A stretch of 64,000 nt of DNA from Agrypnia vestita (taxonomy: Eukaryota > Arthropoda > Insecta > Trichoptera > Phryganeidae), in assembly GCA_016648135.1 (NCBI GenBank), contig JADDOH010000317.1, forward strand, positions 248,001-312,000. Direction: 5' to 3'. Position 1 is the first letter of the stretch. Each line of letters starts with the position of its first letter. Shown piece after piece: positions 12,382 through 23,842 of the stretch. The translations under genes were made by a program, and so were the position numbers. Below the pieces are notes generated by a model that searched no databases, had not been told where the DNA came from, and saw nothing but the letters and a program-made list of their open reading frames with translations.

Positions 12382-12556
12382 GTGGAAAAATTGAATTAGA
12401 AGCCGTAAGATGAGAAAAGTTTTAGAACATATTTTATTCGATAATTTTTTACATAGAATTTTTATTATTTATACTTTTTATTACAAAATTCATTAACGAG
12501 TTCATTTGTATAAACATCTTTTTTCAAAAATAAACTTTTTTATTTATGCACATTAA

Positions 12557-12697
12557 AGACTGGTTGCATCAACTTACTTTATAGCAATAGTTCATTTAAA
12601 GCATAGATTTTTACGAGAGCAAGTTGATCGGTGGAAAATGCAAAATATCTATGCTTTGAACGAAAGATTACTATAAACCAAGTTGATACAACGGCCC
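12557..12697. repeat. Nested TTA-type MITE in transposon copy 2
   Basis: Counterpart of 11043-11188, reversed: GACTGGTTGCATCAACTT ... CCAAGTTGATACAACGGCCC, flanked by TTAA and TAA. Confidence 0.7.
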
Positions 12698-12773
12698 TAA
12701 ACCGATTGATATCCTTAGGTGTTACTGAGTTAAACATGGTGGTCATGATCATTAGGTATGAGACACCGAATAA

Positions 12774-12959
12774 AACCGGCGCCACACTGCGCGGATCTTC
12801 CGCCGCGTCTCTTCTGTCGTGGAACATCGCTACATTTCTTTCCATACAATATGCGCTTATTAAACACACTACGCGGATGATCGGTCGATCTATTTGCTTT
12901 GCCGATTTGGCGCAACGGAAAAAACGCGGCGGAAGATCTGCGTAATGTGGCGCCAGCCT
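12774..12959. repeat. Nested MITE with GGCTGGCGCCACA ends, twin copy
   Basis: Reverse-oriented counterpart of 10783-10965 at the corresponding place in transposon copy 2, with a few substitutions (for example GCGCGGATC against GCGCGCATC). Confidence 0.65.
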
Positions 12960-13429
12960 AAAAGAATTATTATTGTTTGTTTTTTTTCCTGAAAATGGTT
13001 TTTTACTTTGATTTTGAAAAACGCCATTTTGTGACGTTGTGTATTTTACGAATGTATATTTTGATAAATTTATTTGTACGTTAGTTTACATTTTTTGTTT
13101 TTTATCGTGTCGTATACTGCTTAATAACTTGTTTAAGAAAAAACGAATTTGTATAAAATTCCCTACAAATTAGATAATTTTTACACTATGGGCAATACCA
13201 CAACGATTGGGACGCCCTCCTTTATTCTCCAGATAAGTTGGACGGACTATACCTAAAAAATATGTATAGTTATTGGGTTAAATACATAGACGTTGATATA
13301 ACCGCGTTAATTTGTGCCGCTCCGAATCGCTTTATTCTAGGAATTCCGTCCTTAAGTTGACCTTTTTTTTTGGGCCGGCAAAACAGATGCGAGCAAAAGA
13401 CGCATTCCTGTTTGGCGGCGTTAAAATTA

Positions 13430-14262
13430 TATTGTTGCCCTAGAATAAGATTATTATTTTAGAATAAGATAACGTTATTTTAGAATAAGATTTGTTAGTA
13501 AATACTATTTCGTAGCTAGTATTAGGTGTGATAACGCAAGCAGTAATTTACGAACATTGCCGAGTATAATGGTTTTCGCGCCGAAAATATTTACGCGCGA
13601 ATACTTCGGACGTATCCAGCCCCCGCGCGGGTTGTGAGTATGGAGAAGGGGTGCGCGGGGAGAGGCTCCCTGGGCAGCTAGAAGAGAGGTCGGTGTGGCA
13701 AGCCCGGATCAAGACCTCCCTCCCGGCGAGGGCGAGTTCCAGCCTCGGGACCAGCCTCGGGACCACCCGCAGAGAAGAAGACGCGGCGACGAGGATGGCC
13801 GCCTTGCCTCGATGGCGGCCGGTCCTCCACGAGGAGTTCCAGGAGGGAGACCAGACCCTCCCGATGACGCGGATCCAGCGACGGCGCGGATGCAGCGGCG
13901 CGGCGGGACAGCGCGCGTGGCCTGGAACGAGAACCGCGGCGGCCAGATGGCCCCCAGCCGACCGCGGAACCGCGGAGCCAGCGGCGAACGCGTGGGCGCG
14001 AGCGCTCGCCCCCCCCGCGGCCTCCAGGAGTGATGCGACGAGTGTTTGTGAACGACATGTTTTTTTTTGTGGCGATAAGTGACAAAGACACGATAAACTA
14101 TGTAAATCAGGACTGCTTGCGTTTAGGCTAGGATTAGTTTTAGGTTAGTGATATTTTTTTTAGTTGATAAGTCTAAAGATAAGAATGTGTTTTAATTAAA
14201 TAAATTGTTTAAATATTCAAATAGTGGTGGTTGGTGTTCTTAAATTTCCCGCTCCCCCTCCC
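13430..14262. other. GC-rich island, possible retroelement LTR or gag relic
   Basis: Abrupt GC-rich block (about 13600-14040) between AT-rich flanks. It begins with three AGAATAAGAT repeats (13443, 13461, 13481 region) and ends near a TTAAATAAATTG polyadenylation-like string at ~14198. The + strand is open for 112 codons at 13695-14033, rich in Arg, Pro and Gly (starts MASPDQDLPPGEGEFQPRDQ). The composition could simply reflect GC content. A start such as TGTTGCC at ~13432 would suit an LTR, but I see neither a primer-binding site nor a convincing target duplication. Confidence 0.25.
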
Positions 14263-14376
14263 TTGGCAAGTGCATTTTAATCTTGATATGGAAAGGACGC
14301 GGAGCGCCTCGCGGCTATCAACCCTGATTGGTTGATGCGCGTTCATATCAAGGTATTGCTTGCCCAACGTACTTGG
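14262..14376. repeat. Short inverted repeat next to HTH fragment
   Basis: CTTGGCAAGTGCATTTTAAT and TTGATATG on the left are mirrored by CATATCAA and TTGCTTGCCCAACG on the right, with a GC-rich loop containing a symmetric TCAACCCTGATTGGTTGA. It may be a small MITE or the end of the element that carries the HTH fragment at 14508. Confidence 0.4.
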
Positions 14377-14507
14377 CGTGCGGCGAATTTTGAACTAAAA
14401 CCCGCCCCGCCCGCACCCGGCGGTAACCCCTCACCCTGCCATTCATTTCATTCTCGTCTGTGAATACGAGCTGTGTCATCTTGATTACCAATATACAAAA
14501 AATTATT

Positions 14508-14668
14508 ATGTCCAAAACATCCTAAACAGTCCGGGATGGTGCAAGAACAATTGCCAATGAAATATTAAAGTTTTGCGAAGCTGAAAAAGCGAATAATGGA
14601 CCGATATTACCGTCTGACAGTTTGACAGATAGAACGGCCGCCATTACTGCACGATTTCTTTAGTGCTG
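14508..14668 (+). pseudogene. Third, diverged HTH transposase N-terminus
   Basis: The ATG at 14508 is followed after five codons by an in-frame TAA. The same frame then continues TVRDGARTIANEILKFCEAE, KANNGPILPSDSLTDRTAAI, which matches the layout of the 77-codon gene at 12075 (REIILKMHTFFEEEQ..., APIIPFDFVHRLIAATS). This is exon 1 of the same family from another subfamily. Exon 2 is not found downstream; a Penelope-like fragment follows instead. Confidence 0.5.
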
Positions 14669-14846
14669 CCCGACCAAATTTCTGTATTTAATACGACACC
14701 GGTCATCGGACATTCTGTACATTATGTATTGTGTAATAAATTTACACCCTGACAACTTCTGTTACGCGACAACGACGCCCTCCCTCGCACGCTTAGTTAT
14801 AGTGGTACGTCTATACTATAAATATAGACTAGTTACATGATGATGA

Positions 14847-15407
14847 TGTAGATGCTTTGGACAAAGCGTTACAGACAGAATTGCCAGAGCTCTCAAGAAA
14901 AGAGACATTAAGACAGTTTTTGGTACCAACTTCAGAATTAAGGATATGTTGAGATCAGCAAAGGATCGAGATCGCTTAGAAACAGACGGTGTGTATAGAC
15001 TCGATTGTCAAGACTGCGATAAAGTATACGTGGGGCAAACGGCGCGTACCATTTCCAAAAGGGTCAGCGAGCACAAACGGGCATGCAAACTCGGTCATCC
15101 AGAAAAATCAGCACTGGCTGAGCTTTTTCTGGATACCGGCCATCATTTTGCATTCGAACCGAAAATCCTTGGAAAGCCTAAGAGTCACCATGCGCGTCTT
15201 ATCAAGGAAGCACTAGAAATCTACAAGCATCCGATAAACATTAATAGAGATGATGGTCTCAAATTAAAAACATCTTGGTATCCGGCGCTTCAAAGTCATT
15301 CTCGTCGCAGACTCCGCAGAAATAGTGATCAGACAACAGATGAATCATATATACAACACAATACAACACATCATGACTTCGGCACGGTATTGCAAGCCGA
15401 CACTTAA
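14847..15407 (+). pseudogene. Penelope-like retroelement 3' end, GIY-YIG endonuclease
   Basis: Open from 14847 to the stop at 15405-15407, 5'-truncated. Frame VTDRIARALKKRDIKTVFGT leads into a cysteine-containing GVYRLDCQDCDKVYVGQTAR, a GIY-YIG core with the CxxC zinc pair typical of Penelope elements. SALAELFLDTGHHFAF and a catalytic-type Glu (IKEALEI) follow. Penelope proteins combine an N-terminal reverse transcriptase with this nuclease; only the nuclease remains. Downstream lies a hammerhead-like sequence, as expected for the element's terminal repeat. Confidence 0.85.
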
Positions 15408-15436
15408 CCACAACACCAACATTCAAGACAACACAT

Positions 15437-15492
15437 CAGCCCTGATGATGGACCCTGCAATGGGATCCGAAACGTCGGCCCGAAAGGTCGTA
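15437..15492 (+). ncRNA. Hammerhead-like core of the Penelope terminal repeat
   Basis: CTGATGA at 15442-15448, then GGACCC / GGGATCC able to pair as stem II (one bulge), then GAAAC at 15469-15473 and GTC at 15475-15477 followed by GGC, which can pair with the GCC just before CTGATGA. Penelope-like elements are known to carry minimal hammerhead ribozymes in their terminal repeats. The core nucleotides are seen; a very short stem III makes activity uncertain. Confidence 0.45.
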
Positions 15493-15544
15493 ACAACACG
15501 GCATAATACCCCAGTAAACACAAACTTGAAAAGTCTATGTTAAA

Positions 15545-17487
15545 TATTTATGGATTATTACGTAAATAGAAGACTCATCGGACTCATACAGAAGACTGCA
15601 ATTTCATTTCAATTTCAAGTACATTCTGAAAATAATTTACGTATCACGTGTCCATAACATTGCCTACAATATTAAAAATGTTTATGTTCGATAGATAACT
15701 GATTAAAGGGACAGCAAAGTAAGCAAATTTCATCAAAAGTGTAAAAATATTTCTAAAGGGGGAAGTAGATTGTTCCATTTTTTTAATTAGTGAGAAAGGA
15801 GGAAAATTTTACCTGAAAGGTAAGTTCTGGCCTTGAGCAGGATGTTATATTATGTAGAATCGTGAACTATTTCGTGATTTGTAGAAACTTACACAGTAAT
15901 ATGTTTTTAAATATGTGCCAAGAAAGCACCTATGTATATTTGAATAAAAGCAAAATGCGAAACGAGATTAGTTTAAGTATTTAAAGATTTAAGGTATATT
16001 ACGGTCGTTCGACATATTTAGGTACCTATTGAAACAAAACGGAAATTTTTACGAATCGTGTGGATGTGTAGATATTCGATTCTCTGCGTTTCGCTGGAGT
16101 TTAGTTAGTTTCCCGCAAATAAATAAATAAAATTAAAAAAAAAAGAATATCCCTTTTGTTTCAATGCTTAAAATAGTTACATTATTTGTTATTCATATAC
16201 CTATCATTCCACATCGCTTCTTCGCTATATCTGTCACTATAGTGTACTTACTGTATAATGTCCTCAATTGATTTTTGAAAATACTTTTTAAGAAAGTAAG
16301 TAATGAAATCGTTAAAAACACTTTTAAAGGTTAGAGTACACACATCCGTACGATAATTTGGTTTGGTTGCTTTTTTAAATCCACTTGTCGTAACGAATAA
16401 TCAGATTAGTATTTTCACTTACAAGTCTCTTAGCACGCTACAAATATTTTTAAATCTTTGCAGTGTTAAAAGATTTTAGTTTATTTTTAATGTAAACATT
16501 ATTCAGTAGGTCTTGAGAGATAGTCATGGCAGGTCTTTATGGGTTTTCGAGGCCCTATGAAACCTGCTATTTAATTTTTAACAACCTTCATTGTACCACT
16601 TCGCATGTTACAAAATAAAAATAAACTAAATAATTTATGAAATGGGACAAGGTGTCATGGCGGCAAAGGGTCATGGAGAGAATCTATGGGCAAATAATTT
16701 TAGATTATCGCTTCAGTTTTCTGTATTATATTTTTGGAACAATTCATAAAATAAAATATAGTATTTTTATGAAATGAAATAATATGGCTGTTAATATTTT
16801 TACATGGAACTGCTTACATCTAAAATGAATTAAAAATGAGTTTAATGGTTATTTTCACGTTTAAAATATCATCTAGTATTGAGGTCGCTCTTGAGGGCTA
16901 GTACCACGTATTTATATAAAATAATTCGTAGGTACATGTGCAGTGAGGACACAAAACAAAAATATTATCGTTGGGTTAGATTATTTTATATAAAATAATT
17001 CCACGTGCACAGTAAAGACAAAAAATAAAAATATTATCGTTAATATTTATTACGAGCTTTCAATTGACGTGATTCAATCAACTACCAAGATAAAAGAAAT
17101 TAAGTATTAAATATAATATTATTTACATTGTCATATAAATACTAAATCAAGATACTGACTTAGCAAATGCACATAAAATATAAATTGATAAATGCATTTG
17201 TGGATTTTTTTTATTCGTGCTATAACTGCACAATTCTAATTTTTTTTTCAATAATTTCAAACATTGTTACCCAGTGTATGTAACACAATGAACCAATGCG
17301 CATATTAGGTACGCGCTGTACCCACACTAACTCAATTGCAAGCTTATATGAAAAGACATATACATCGCTTATCCTTAAATAATGTCCTAAATAATAAATT
17401 TATTAAAAATAATTTGAGATATGATATATTATATTTATGTTACAAGTAATCTCTAATCACTACGCAGTCAATGTGAAGTCAGTCAGA
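15545..17487. other. AT-rich intergenic stretch incl. 3' flank of Kir gene A
   Basis: No exon or RNA gene recognised. A ~65-bp direct duplication lies at about 16905-17040 (TTTATATAAAATAATTC ... AAAAATATTATCGTT, twice). TTTATT strings near 17399 could be the minus-strand AATAAA signal of the Kir gene ending at 17488. Confidence 0.5.
16905..17040. repeat. Direct duplication, ~65 bp x 2
   Basis: TATATAAAATAATTC(G/C)..., then CAGT(G/A)A(G/A)GACA(C)AAA..., then AAAATATTATCGTT appears at ~16913-16970 and again at ~16985-17040. Confidence 0.6.
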
Positions 17488-19705
17488 TCAGCTGCTGACG
17501 GGTGTTTCAAGCGGCGGTGGAATATCTGGTGGTGGGGGTGGTGGAGCTTTCCGGACAGATTCGGTATCGGCATTATCTAGAATGTTAAAGAGAACATTAA
17601 AAATAACAATAATCGAGGGAACAAAATAATTTTATTGTTGAACTCAAATAAGTAGATTATATTTCGATATTATTACTGAAAATAGAAATGTAAAAATAAT
17701 TTTAAGTCGAGTAGATACTGACCCTGAGTATTATCCTCTTCCTGCAATTTATAGTATTCATCCAAATCCTTACCAGAACACAACGGTGTATTAACTCTTG
17801 TTGTTTCTTGATATTTGGAATAGTCGATTTCATAGCTCTGTTTCAATTTATTGTACGATACCAGGGGCTCGAACCTGTGTCCCCACAGAATCTCGCTGGA
17901 AATATAACTAGTTCTCGCTTGGGTTGACTGTCCTGTTGATTCGACTGTTCCTTCCAGTATAACAACAATTTCAAATCGATCTTGAATGATGTCGTTAGCG
18001 GAGTACGAGTAAAGCGGACTGGAGCTGTCGATCGTGTGTACCACGATTTGAGGCCAAATTAAGAAGAGATCCGCGTTGCAGTCATCTGCTTTCAATTCTA
18101 GTTGCGTCTGATATTGCGAAAGACATTCTCCTTCCTCGGTGATCATGTTTTTGATCATTTGAGCTCTTATGCCGGCACCGATTATGTGCGACTTTCTCAT
18201 GTCCGCCACTCTAAACATGAGGCACAATACTCCGTCCCTTTGACAGATTACCGCGACTTTTGAAAAGAGCAGGGGTTGCGTCCTGTGTTTGGGGCGGGTC
18301 ATTTTGGCGAACACGATGCCGACCATGAAGGCTTGCATCATGACACCAAAAATACTCTGAATGCACACCATGGTTATGGCCTCGGGACATTCTTCGTTCG
18401 GGAGGCGAGAGCCGTAGCCGATGGTGTGTTGAGTTTCGATACTATACAGGAAACACGAAGTGAAGTCATTGATGTTGGTCACGCAGGGCTTCCAATTGGC
18501 GTCGGCTTGTTTGGCCGGCAGATGCGCCGGATCCAGGTCCCCGTGCGTGAAGACTATGATCCACCACAGGACAGCGAATCCGAGCCAGGAAAAGATGAAA
18601 CTCAACACGAAGATAATGAGAGTCCATCGCCACTGGGTGTCCACAAGAGTGGTGAAAATATCCAGAAAGTAGCGCAGTCGTCTCCGCGAGTTGCGGGCCT
18701 GAAAGACGTTGCATACTCCGTTCTTTTGCACCGCTCGTCGCTTGACCTTGCGCAACCCTCCGAAACGGAACACACGGTTTCTGAAAAATACAAATAGTTA
18801 TTGCTGATTAATCGTTTTATAATTTCCTATTCTTAGAAAACTGTATCAATAAAAAATACCTACTTAATTTTATAGATTAAATTAAAATTAAAATTAAAAT
18901 TATAGGTAAAGTAAAAAAATTGTGATTCATCTTCGAAAGATTACGAATTTCAAAAATTTACTTCAGATTTGAAAATATCATTTCAGTCTGATTGAAAGAG
19001 AGACCAATATTATTCATACAGACATAAAAATAAATGTTTTTGTGAGATATATGAATGATTTTTATAAAATATTAATTTCTTAGCAGTGGTTGATATTGCT
19101 GAAAAATTTTTTTTACATACGATATAAACAGTAGATACGTTCAAAATTCTACAATTATTGTTAAACTCGTAAGTTCCAAAAATAAATAAAAAGACTCGTA
19201 CAGCGTAGCAGTGTGTGTACCTATATTTTATGCATCTAAAGATCACGCATTGATCTAGCGATAAGACACTCACTTAGACACGGTTGCGCCATCAGAAGTA
19301 AGTGTAAGGCCCGGTTGCGCCATCAGAAATAACAGTAAGAGTTAAGAAAAAAGCATAGATTTTTGCATTCTCCACCAATCAAAACACCCGTTTTCGTAAA
19401 AATCTATGCTTTTTGCTTAACTCTTACTCTTATTTCTCTTGGCGCAACCGGACCTTATAGTAATTATTAAGGTCAAGCCTCATCCCAGGAAATCACTACG
19501 TCAGTCCTATTTTCATATATACCTACGCATTTCTATTTAAAAATAAAATAAAAATAATATTCGTATAATATTAACATTACCTTTTTTCACTTGGATAGTA
19601 AATTCCAGGAGTCAGAGATCCATTTTCAATAATTTTAGCACTCCATCCATCAGGTCGGATTATCTGTCCATTTTCTTTAAGCCCGGGCGATGTTGGCAAC
19701 TCCAT
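17488..19705 (-). CDS. Inward-rectifier K+ channel (Kir), gene A
   Basis: Plasma-membrane Kir subunit (tetramer), insect Irk2-like. Exons: 19581-19705, 17723-18780, 17488-17576; all GT-AG, 423 codons. The start MELPTSPGLKENGQ is chosen because gene B has the matching MESPESPGTK start and an exon 1 of identical length (125 nt). M1 lies at ~94-119 (WTLIIFVLSFIFSWLGF), the pore helix and filter TIGYG at 161-165, M2 at ~178-202. The cytoplasmic beta domain follows, including PKHR after M2 and the RADMRKSHIIGA-type block. The M2 rectification-controller position (Asp172 of Kir2.1) reads Gln191 (GVMMQAF). The C-terminus is proline-rich (PPPPPPDIPPPLETPVSS). Tandem paralog of gene B. The symbol is left blank because Irk1/Irk2 orthology was not tested. 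Confidence 0.95.
19308..19454. mobile_element. MITE in Kir gene A first intron
   Basis: A 147-bp palindrome: GGCCCGGTTGCGCCATCAG ... AAGCATAGATTTTTGCATTC ... CACCAATCAAAACACCC ... AAAATCTATGCTTTTTGC ... GGCGCAACCGGACC, flanked by TAA and TTA. A second copy of the tip (CGGTTGCGCCATCAGAAGTAAGTG) lies just outside at 19281, so the left end is duplicated. Subfamily of the TTA MITEs with a TTGCGCC tip. Confidence 0.75.
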
Positions 19706-19922
19706 TTTGCCAAGCAAATGTTAATAATAATAATATATGTTATTTAAATATTAAAAACTGCACCCCGTGCCCGCGACGACTATCAGCACAATTATGTTCT
19801 GACTAGTTACTTTATCGCTGAACCATTTTGCTTGCGGATATAATTCAAACTGGTAATATTTCCTCGTGAAACACTTCTTTTTAAGATTTCGCACATTTGG
19901 GTACGTAAACAATTCTTAAAAG

Positions 19923-19985
19923 CGCCATGTTTGCCATTCCCATCAAATTTCATAAACGATCTAATAAAAGTATCGTGAAAATTAA
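19923..19985 (-). promoter_or_regulatory. Conserved block upstream of Kir A (paired with 29103)
   Basis: This ~63-bp block aligns without gaps to 29103-29165 upstream of Kir B (about 15 differences by eye), while sequence on either side does not align. Read on the minus strand it gives FxFxDTxIxSxxxFDGNGKHG, and within FDGNGKHG the only differences are two synonymous third positions. It is either an upstream coding exon/alternative N-terminus or a retained 5' regulatory or leader element. No clear splice donor follows, which weighs against a coding exon. Confidence 0.5.
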
Positions 19986-19989
19986 ATGA

Positions 19990-21960
19990 AGGAGTCAGGT
20001 GATATTGAAGACAATATTTATTTTTCGTGTCGTAATTTTATTGTTTAGCGGAGCAAATAACCAAATTGGGACTGTTTTTATATCTTTTCTTTTTTCTAAA
20101 TGTATACAATATCTATTATTTACGATCTCGTATAAATTATGTTGTTTATTTAATAAAAATCTAAACATGTTCAAGGGTCGCTTCTTGAAATAGTGCTCAA
20201 TAGATGTCCATAAGGAAACAAGTGACACGATAATAATATATGATAAAAAAGGTTACAAGGATGAAGAACTGGAAAAGGATTATAGAAGATTAGGATAATA
20301 GGATGAGATCAAGGCTTGATTAGAAATATAAGGCGGATGAAGAACATGATTTGATTGCAGGTACCTACCTTTACTATAGGTTACTCTATATTTGTCATAT
20401 TATAGGCATTAATGACAGAATATGAATATGAGTAGCTAGGTTTATTTCTCATTCTATAACATCAAATTTTATAAAATGACTACAGATATTGCATTTTAAT
20501 TGCAACGTATAAGCAACTACGGTATTTTCCCAGATAATTTTTTGCTCAAATCTTTTAATCATTATGTGATACTAAGCCTTTTTAAATTTACTAATTTTAA
20601 ATATTTTACCATGAATAAGACCTTGCTTACCAAATGTTAGTAAATATTTTTGTCCAAAAGTGTCTGTGAGTGTAATACGTTCAATATCTATAACATTTTT
20701 TATGTACGAATCCTTATTTCATTCAAGATATCATTATTTTCTTGAATAATATGAAGAAAATATTCGCAATAATTTATAGGCAGACTAACGTGCGTACCCA
20801 GTAGGTATGTCAGTGTGTATTTTACTCTTACATGCGTATATTAACATTACAAAGGAATCTATTTCATAATCCTTCAAACCTCATTACCTATAGGTACCAG
20901 CTTTACGTTTACATCGCTATCTTTATCTATCTTTTGCGATTTAATATCTTGCGAATTGGTATAATTGTTGAGAAAAATAAAAATATAAAAAGGTAATTGA
21001 GAATCATTGAAGCTATTATATATTAGACACAATACAATAAATATAATAAACTAAATTTTGACCTTCTTTGTCAAACAACTAAAGCGGGTATGGGGGCAAT
21101 CATACAAAGCTTCGATCACGCACACGTAAAGATTTTTACCACTTTCTGACGTCTATACATTATTTAAAATTGAACTTTTGAAGCAATGAGATTTATCAGG
21201 TAAGTACGTTTGGCGACAAAGATGTTACCTAAAATATGCTACTTATTTGTTTAATTTACTTACTCCGGAAAGAAACTAGACATTTTTTTTCATAATAAGT
21301 GTTTGAGTACACACGGTGCCAGACAATTTTTTCCACTGAATATTGTGTTATATCGAATTCTGGGTATCTACATAAAATATACTCGTACATTGATTATGTC
21401 GACAACTGTGATGTTTATTGATCTCAGATACTTAATATACCGAAGAATTGCAGCACACTTGTTTTGAATCAATTAAGTATAAGCAAATTGAAAAAATGGT
21501 GAAATGTCGGTTAAATATTCACTGCAAGAGAGCGGATACAGGCAAAATAAAAATAAATAACTAGGTATATAATTTTCCAATGAGCAAACATTAATTGTAT
21601 AGATAGGTATCCAAACAAGTAAATCCAAACAAGCTAATAATGCATTGCCCTGCGTGATGCGATTTTAGGTACATAGCTTCGATGATGTTTTCGATTTGAT
21701 CAATTTAATACAAACAACTTTTTAAATAATTTAAGACAGGGCATGCACTTTTTGATGTCTTTTAATCAAAATACACGTCCAAATATTGATAATTTTTTTG
21801 CTTTTCCTTTTTTTGGCATCAGCATGGATTTAAATAGTTTTTAGGAGATACGGTGGCTCTAAACACTCTAAAATTGCATTTTATTTCTGATTTACTAGAT
21901 TTATTTAAAATTTTAGTAAACTAATAATAATAAATTTAATTTTAGAAAAATAAGACTATG
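19990..21960. other. Intergenic, no gene seen
   Basis: AT-rich, many stops in all frames, no palindromic MITE that I could recognise. Confidence 0.5.
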
Positions 21961-21974
21961 TATACCTAATATGT

Positions 21975-22190
21975 CATTAGTCCATTCGAATATACGAGGA
22001 AACTGATTTGGAACATATACACAACTTTCAAAAATTTGATAATGCGTGGATGTTCTTGCGATGGAATTGGTGTATTGATCACTTGAGCCAGCTCATGAAG
22101 GTCACAAGCCCTGGGCCATCCTATAAAAAGACTTCCATATACGTTTCTCATATAAATAGTCTCTGTGAGATTTCTATAATTTGTCTTAAT
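21975..22190. repeat. Dispersed repeat, copy 1 of 3
   Basis: Shares an ordered set of strings with 31255-31500 and 62095-62275: CATTCGAATAT/CATTCAAGTAT, ACTGATTTGGAACATAT, ACAACTTTCAAAAA, TTGATCACTTGAGCCAGCTC, CATATAAATAGT, GTGAGATTTCTATAAT. Ends in an AATAA-type tail. Probably a LINE 3' end or SINE; no known tRNA head seen. Confidence 0.55.
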
Positions 22191-22199
22191 AAATAATTC

Positions 22200-23341
22200 A
22201 TTATTCGCATGTTATTGTGTCAACTAGAAACATCCAGTGAATGAATTTAAAAATATAGAGCTGTACATGTGTTTTGCATAATTTTCGCAAAATGCATCTG
22301 AAATGTAGGTATGCTGAATAAACGCAATATTCATTTCGTTTTCGACTAAGGTATATCTGAAGCGGACATGAAATTATGCATTCCATTAAATTTACATGAT
22401 AACATAAAGAATTCCTCGAGAATAATATTAATATTTGTCAAGAACAGAAAAAACTGCCCGAGTAACTACTTTTTTTTGTATAACAAACGGCTTCTGGAAG
22501 AGTGTTTCTTCCCAAGCAAAGCGCCTCTGGTCCAGATAAATACAACCTGTAGAGGCAGTCCCAAGTTCATGCCTAGTGCATGCCATTGCTAAATATAATA
22601 TATTATTGGCATATGTTTTTATTGATTTTTCAAGCATATTATACTCGTAGTGGTTGTGTTTGAGTTTCTCGGGTTTGTATGTGAGTGGGCTCGGCTATCC
22701 ACGGTTATCCACTCTCATTATTAATCATCTCTGAAAATCATCTTTAAACATGCTTCAAATGAATAAAATAAACAAATCATTAAATAAAACATGTATTTTC
22801 AATACGTCAAACTCTTAATAATAAACAAAGTATAATATTTACATTGTTTTATAAACGCGATTCTTAAAATTCTAGGTAATATATACACAGGATGCTGCCT
22901 ATTACGATCAGTGATTTTGATTACATCAAATTGTATTAAATAACATTAATATTATTGCGGGAGAATGGAACACATCAATGGCACTTAGTGTCATATAAAT
23001 TAATTATAAATACAAACTATTAATTACTAATAAAATGTCTCAAATAGCATGCTAATAAAATAATATAACATCATGATACAATATGTAAACACGTTCGTAT
23101 AAGTAATGTTCACTAACAAGTTCCTGTGTTGTCAACAGATTGGTCCCACGAGCGATTCTACTTCAAATAATTTCTCAAAACACAACTACTAATTCAATTT
23201 AAAACTTAATCCTACGTGATTAGAATTACATTACATTCGATACATTTGTTCTTAGTCAACTAGTCGAAATGATTATTAATACTATGTTTTCTTAAGCAAA
23301 ACTGGTTTAATTTGTCAATATTATCACTTTTATAAATCACT
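22200..23341. other. Intergenic / 3' flank of Kir gene B
   Basis: No gene recognised. The stretch just below 23342 would be the 3' untranslated region of Kir B isoform b; ATTTATT-type strings are too common here to name one poly(A) site. Confidence 0.4.
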
Positions 23342-23577
23342 TTAGTCACTAGATTCGTCGTCTCTATTATCTTGAATTAATGTTTTTTCAATATTAATAA
23401 TCTCCTCAGCTTTCTCTCTGGGTTGTTGCGCATCGTGAGCATCTACGAATACTTCAACTTTTTCTGTTTTGTCTTGGCCACTACTCGAAGACGACGAACT
23501 TAACGACTGATTGTCTCCTGGCAGGGCACGAATGCTATCCTTTAGGAACATCGGAAGTTGCGGCGGTGTCCCGTAAC
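23342..23577 (-). CDS. Alternative last exon of Kir gene B (isoform b)
   Basis: The acceptor TGTGATAG at 23579-23578 is followed by 236 nt that join exon 2 (ending one base into a codon) in frame to a stop at 23342-23344, giving 472 codons in all. The tail reads GYGTPPQLPMFLKDSIRALP, then an eight-Ser run (NQSLSSSSSSSGQDK) and an acidic end, unlike the short proline-rich tail from exon 3a at 23843. Phase agreement plus a codon-like sequence supports an alternative C-terminus; a separate gene or unspliced ORF cannot be ruled out without RNA data. Confidence 0.7.
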
Positions 23578-23842
23578 CTATCACAATTATCAATGTTTTG
23601 AAATCGGATTTGTGATTGACAATAAGTATTGGAACAAAACAATAAGCATACAAAGTTCGACACACAGTACGGTAAGCGGTGGTTATGTCACAAATGCAAA
23701 TGATTTTTGAGCAAATAGCAATGGTCCGGAGTCCGGACAAAATTATGAACAGTTTAATATCTCCAAACATTTCATTTTAAAATATTAAGGGAATATTTAG
23801 GCTGCATTTTAGATGAAGATGATGAGATGAGAGCGTTCCCGG

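Larger units (their letters stand above)
11921..13251 (+). mobile_element. TIR DNA transposon, copy 2 (inverted twin)
   Basis: Same element as at 10487-11826, reversed, including the same nested MITEs at the same internal positions (12557-12697 and 12774-12959). The pair therefore arose by an inverted duplication or by two insertions of one already-nested copy, not by two independent nesting histories. The two arms agree base for base over long stretches, with scattered substitutions and one A-run length difference. A 94-bp unique spacer (11827-11920) separates them. Confidence 0.8.

Noticed and set aside
13651..14082. 143- and 112-codon frames on + and a 137-codon frame on - in the GC-rich island
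   Set aside because: All three frames are open because few stops occur in GC-rich DNA; Arg/Pro/Gly-rich, no motif. Kept only as a possible retroelement relic.
18276..18797. 173-codon frame on the + strand opposite Kir A exon 2
   Set aside because: Antisense shadow of the channel exon; no independent motif.
19923..19985. Plus-strand mini-ORF (MFAIPIKFHKRS..., stop shared with the Kir B copy)
   Set aside because: In that frame the changes in the best-conserved part fall at first codon positions and alter residues; the minus-strand frame fits better.
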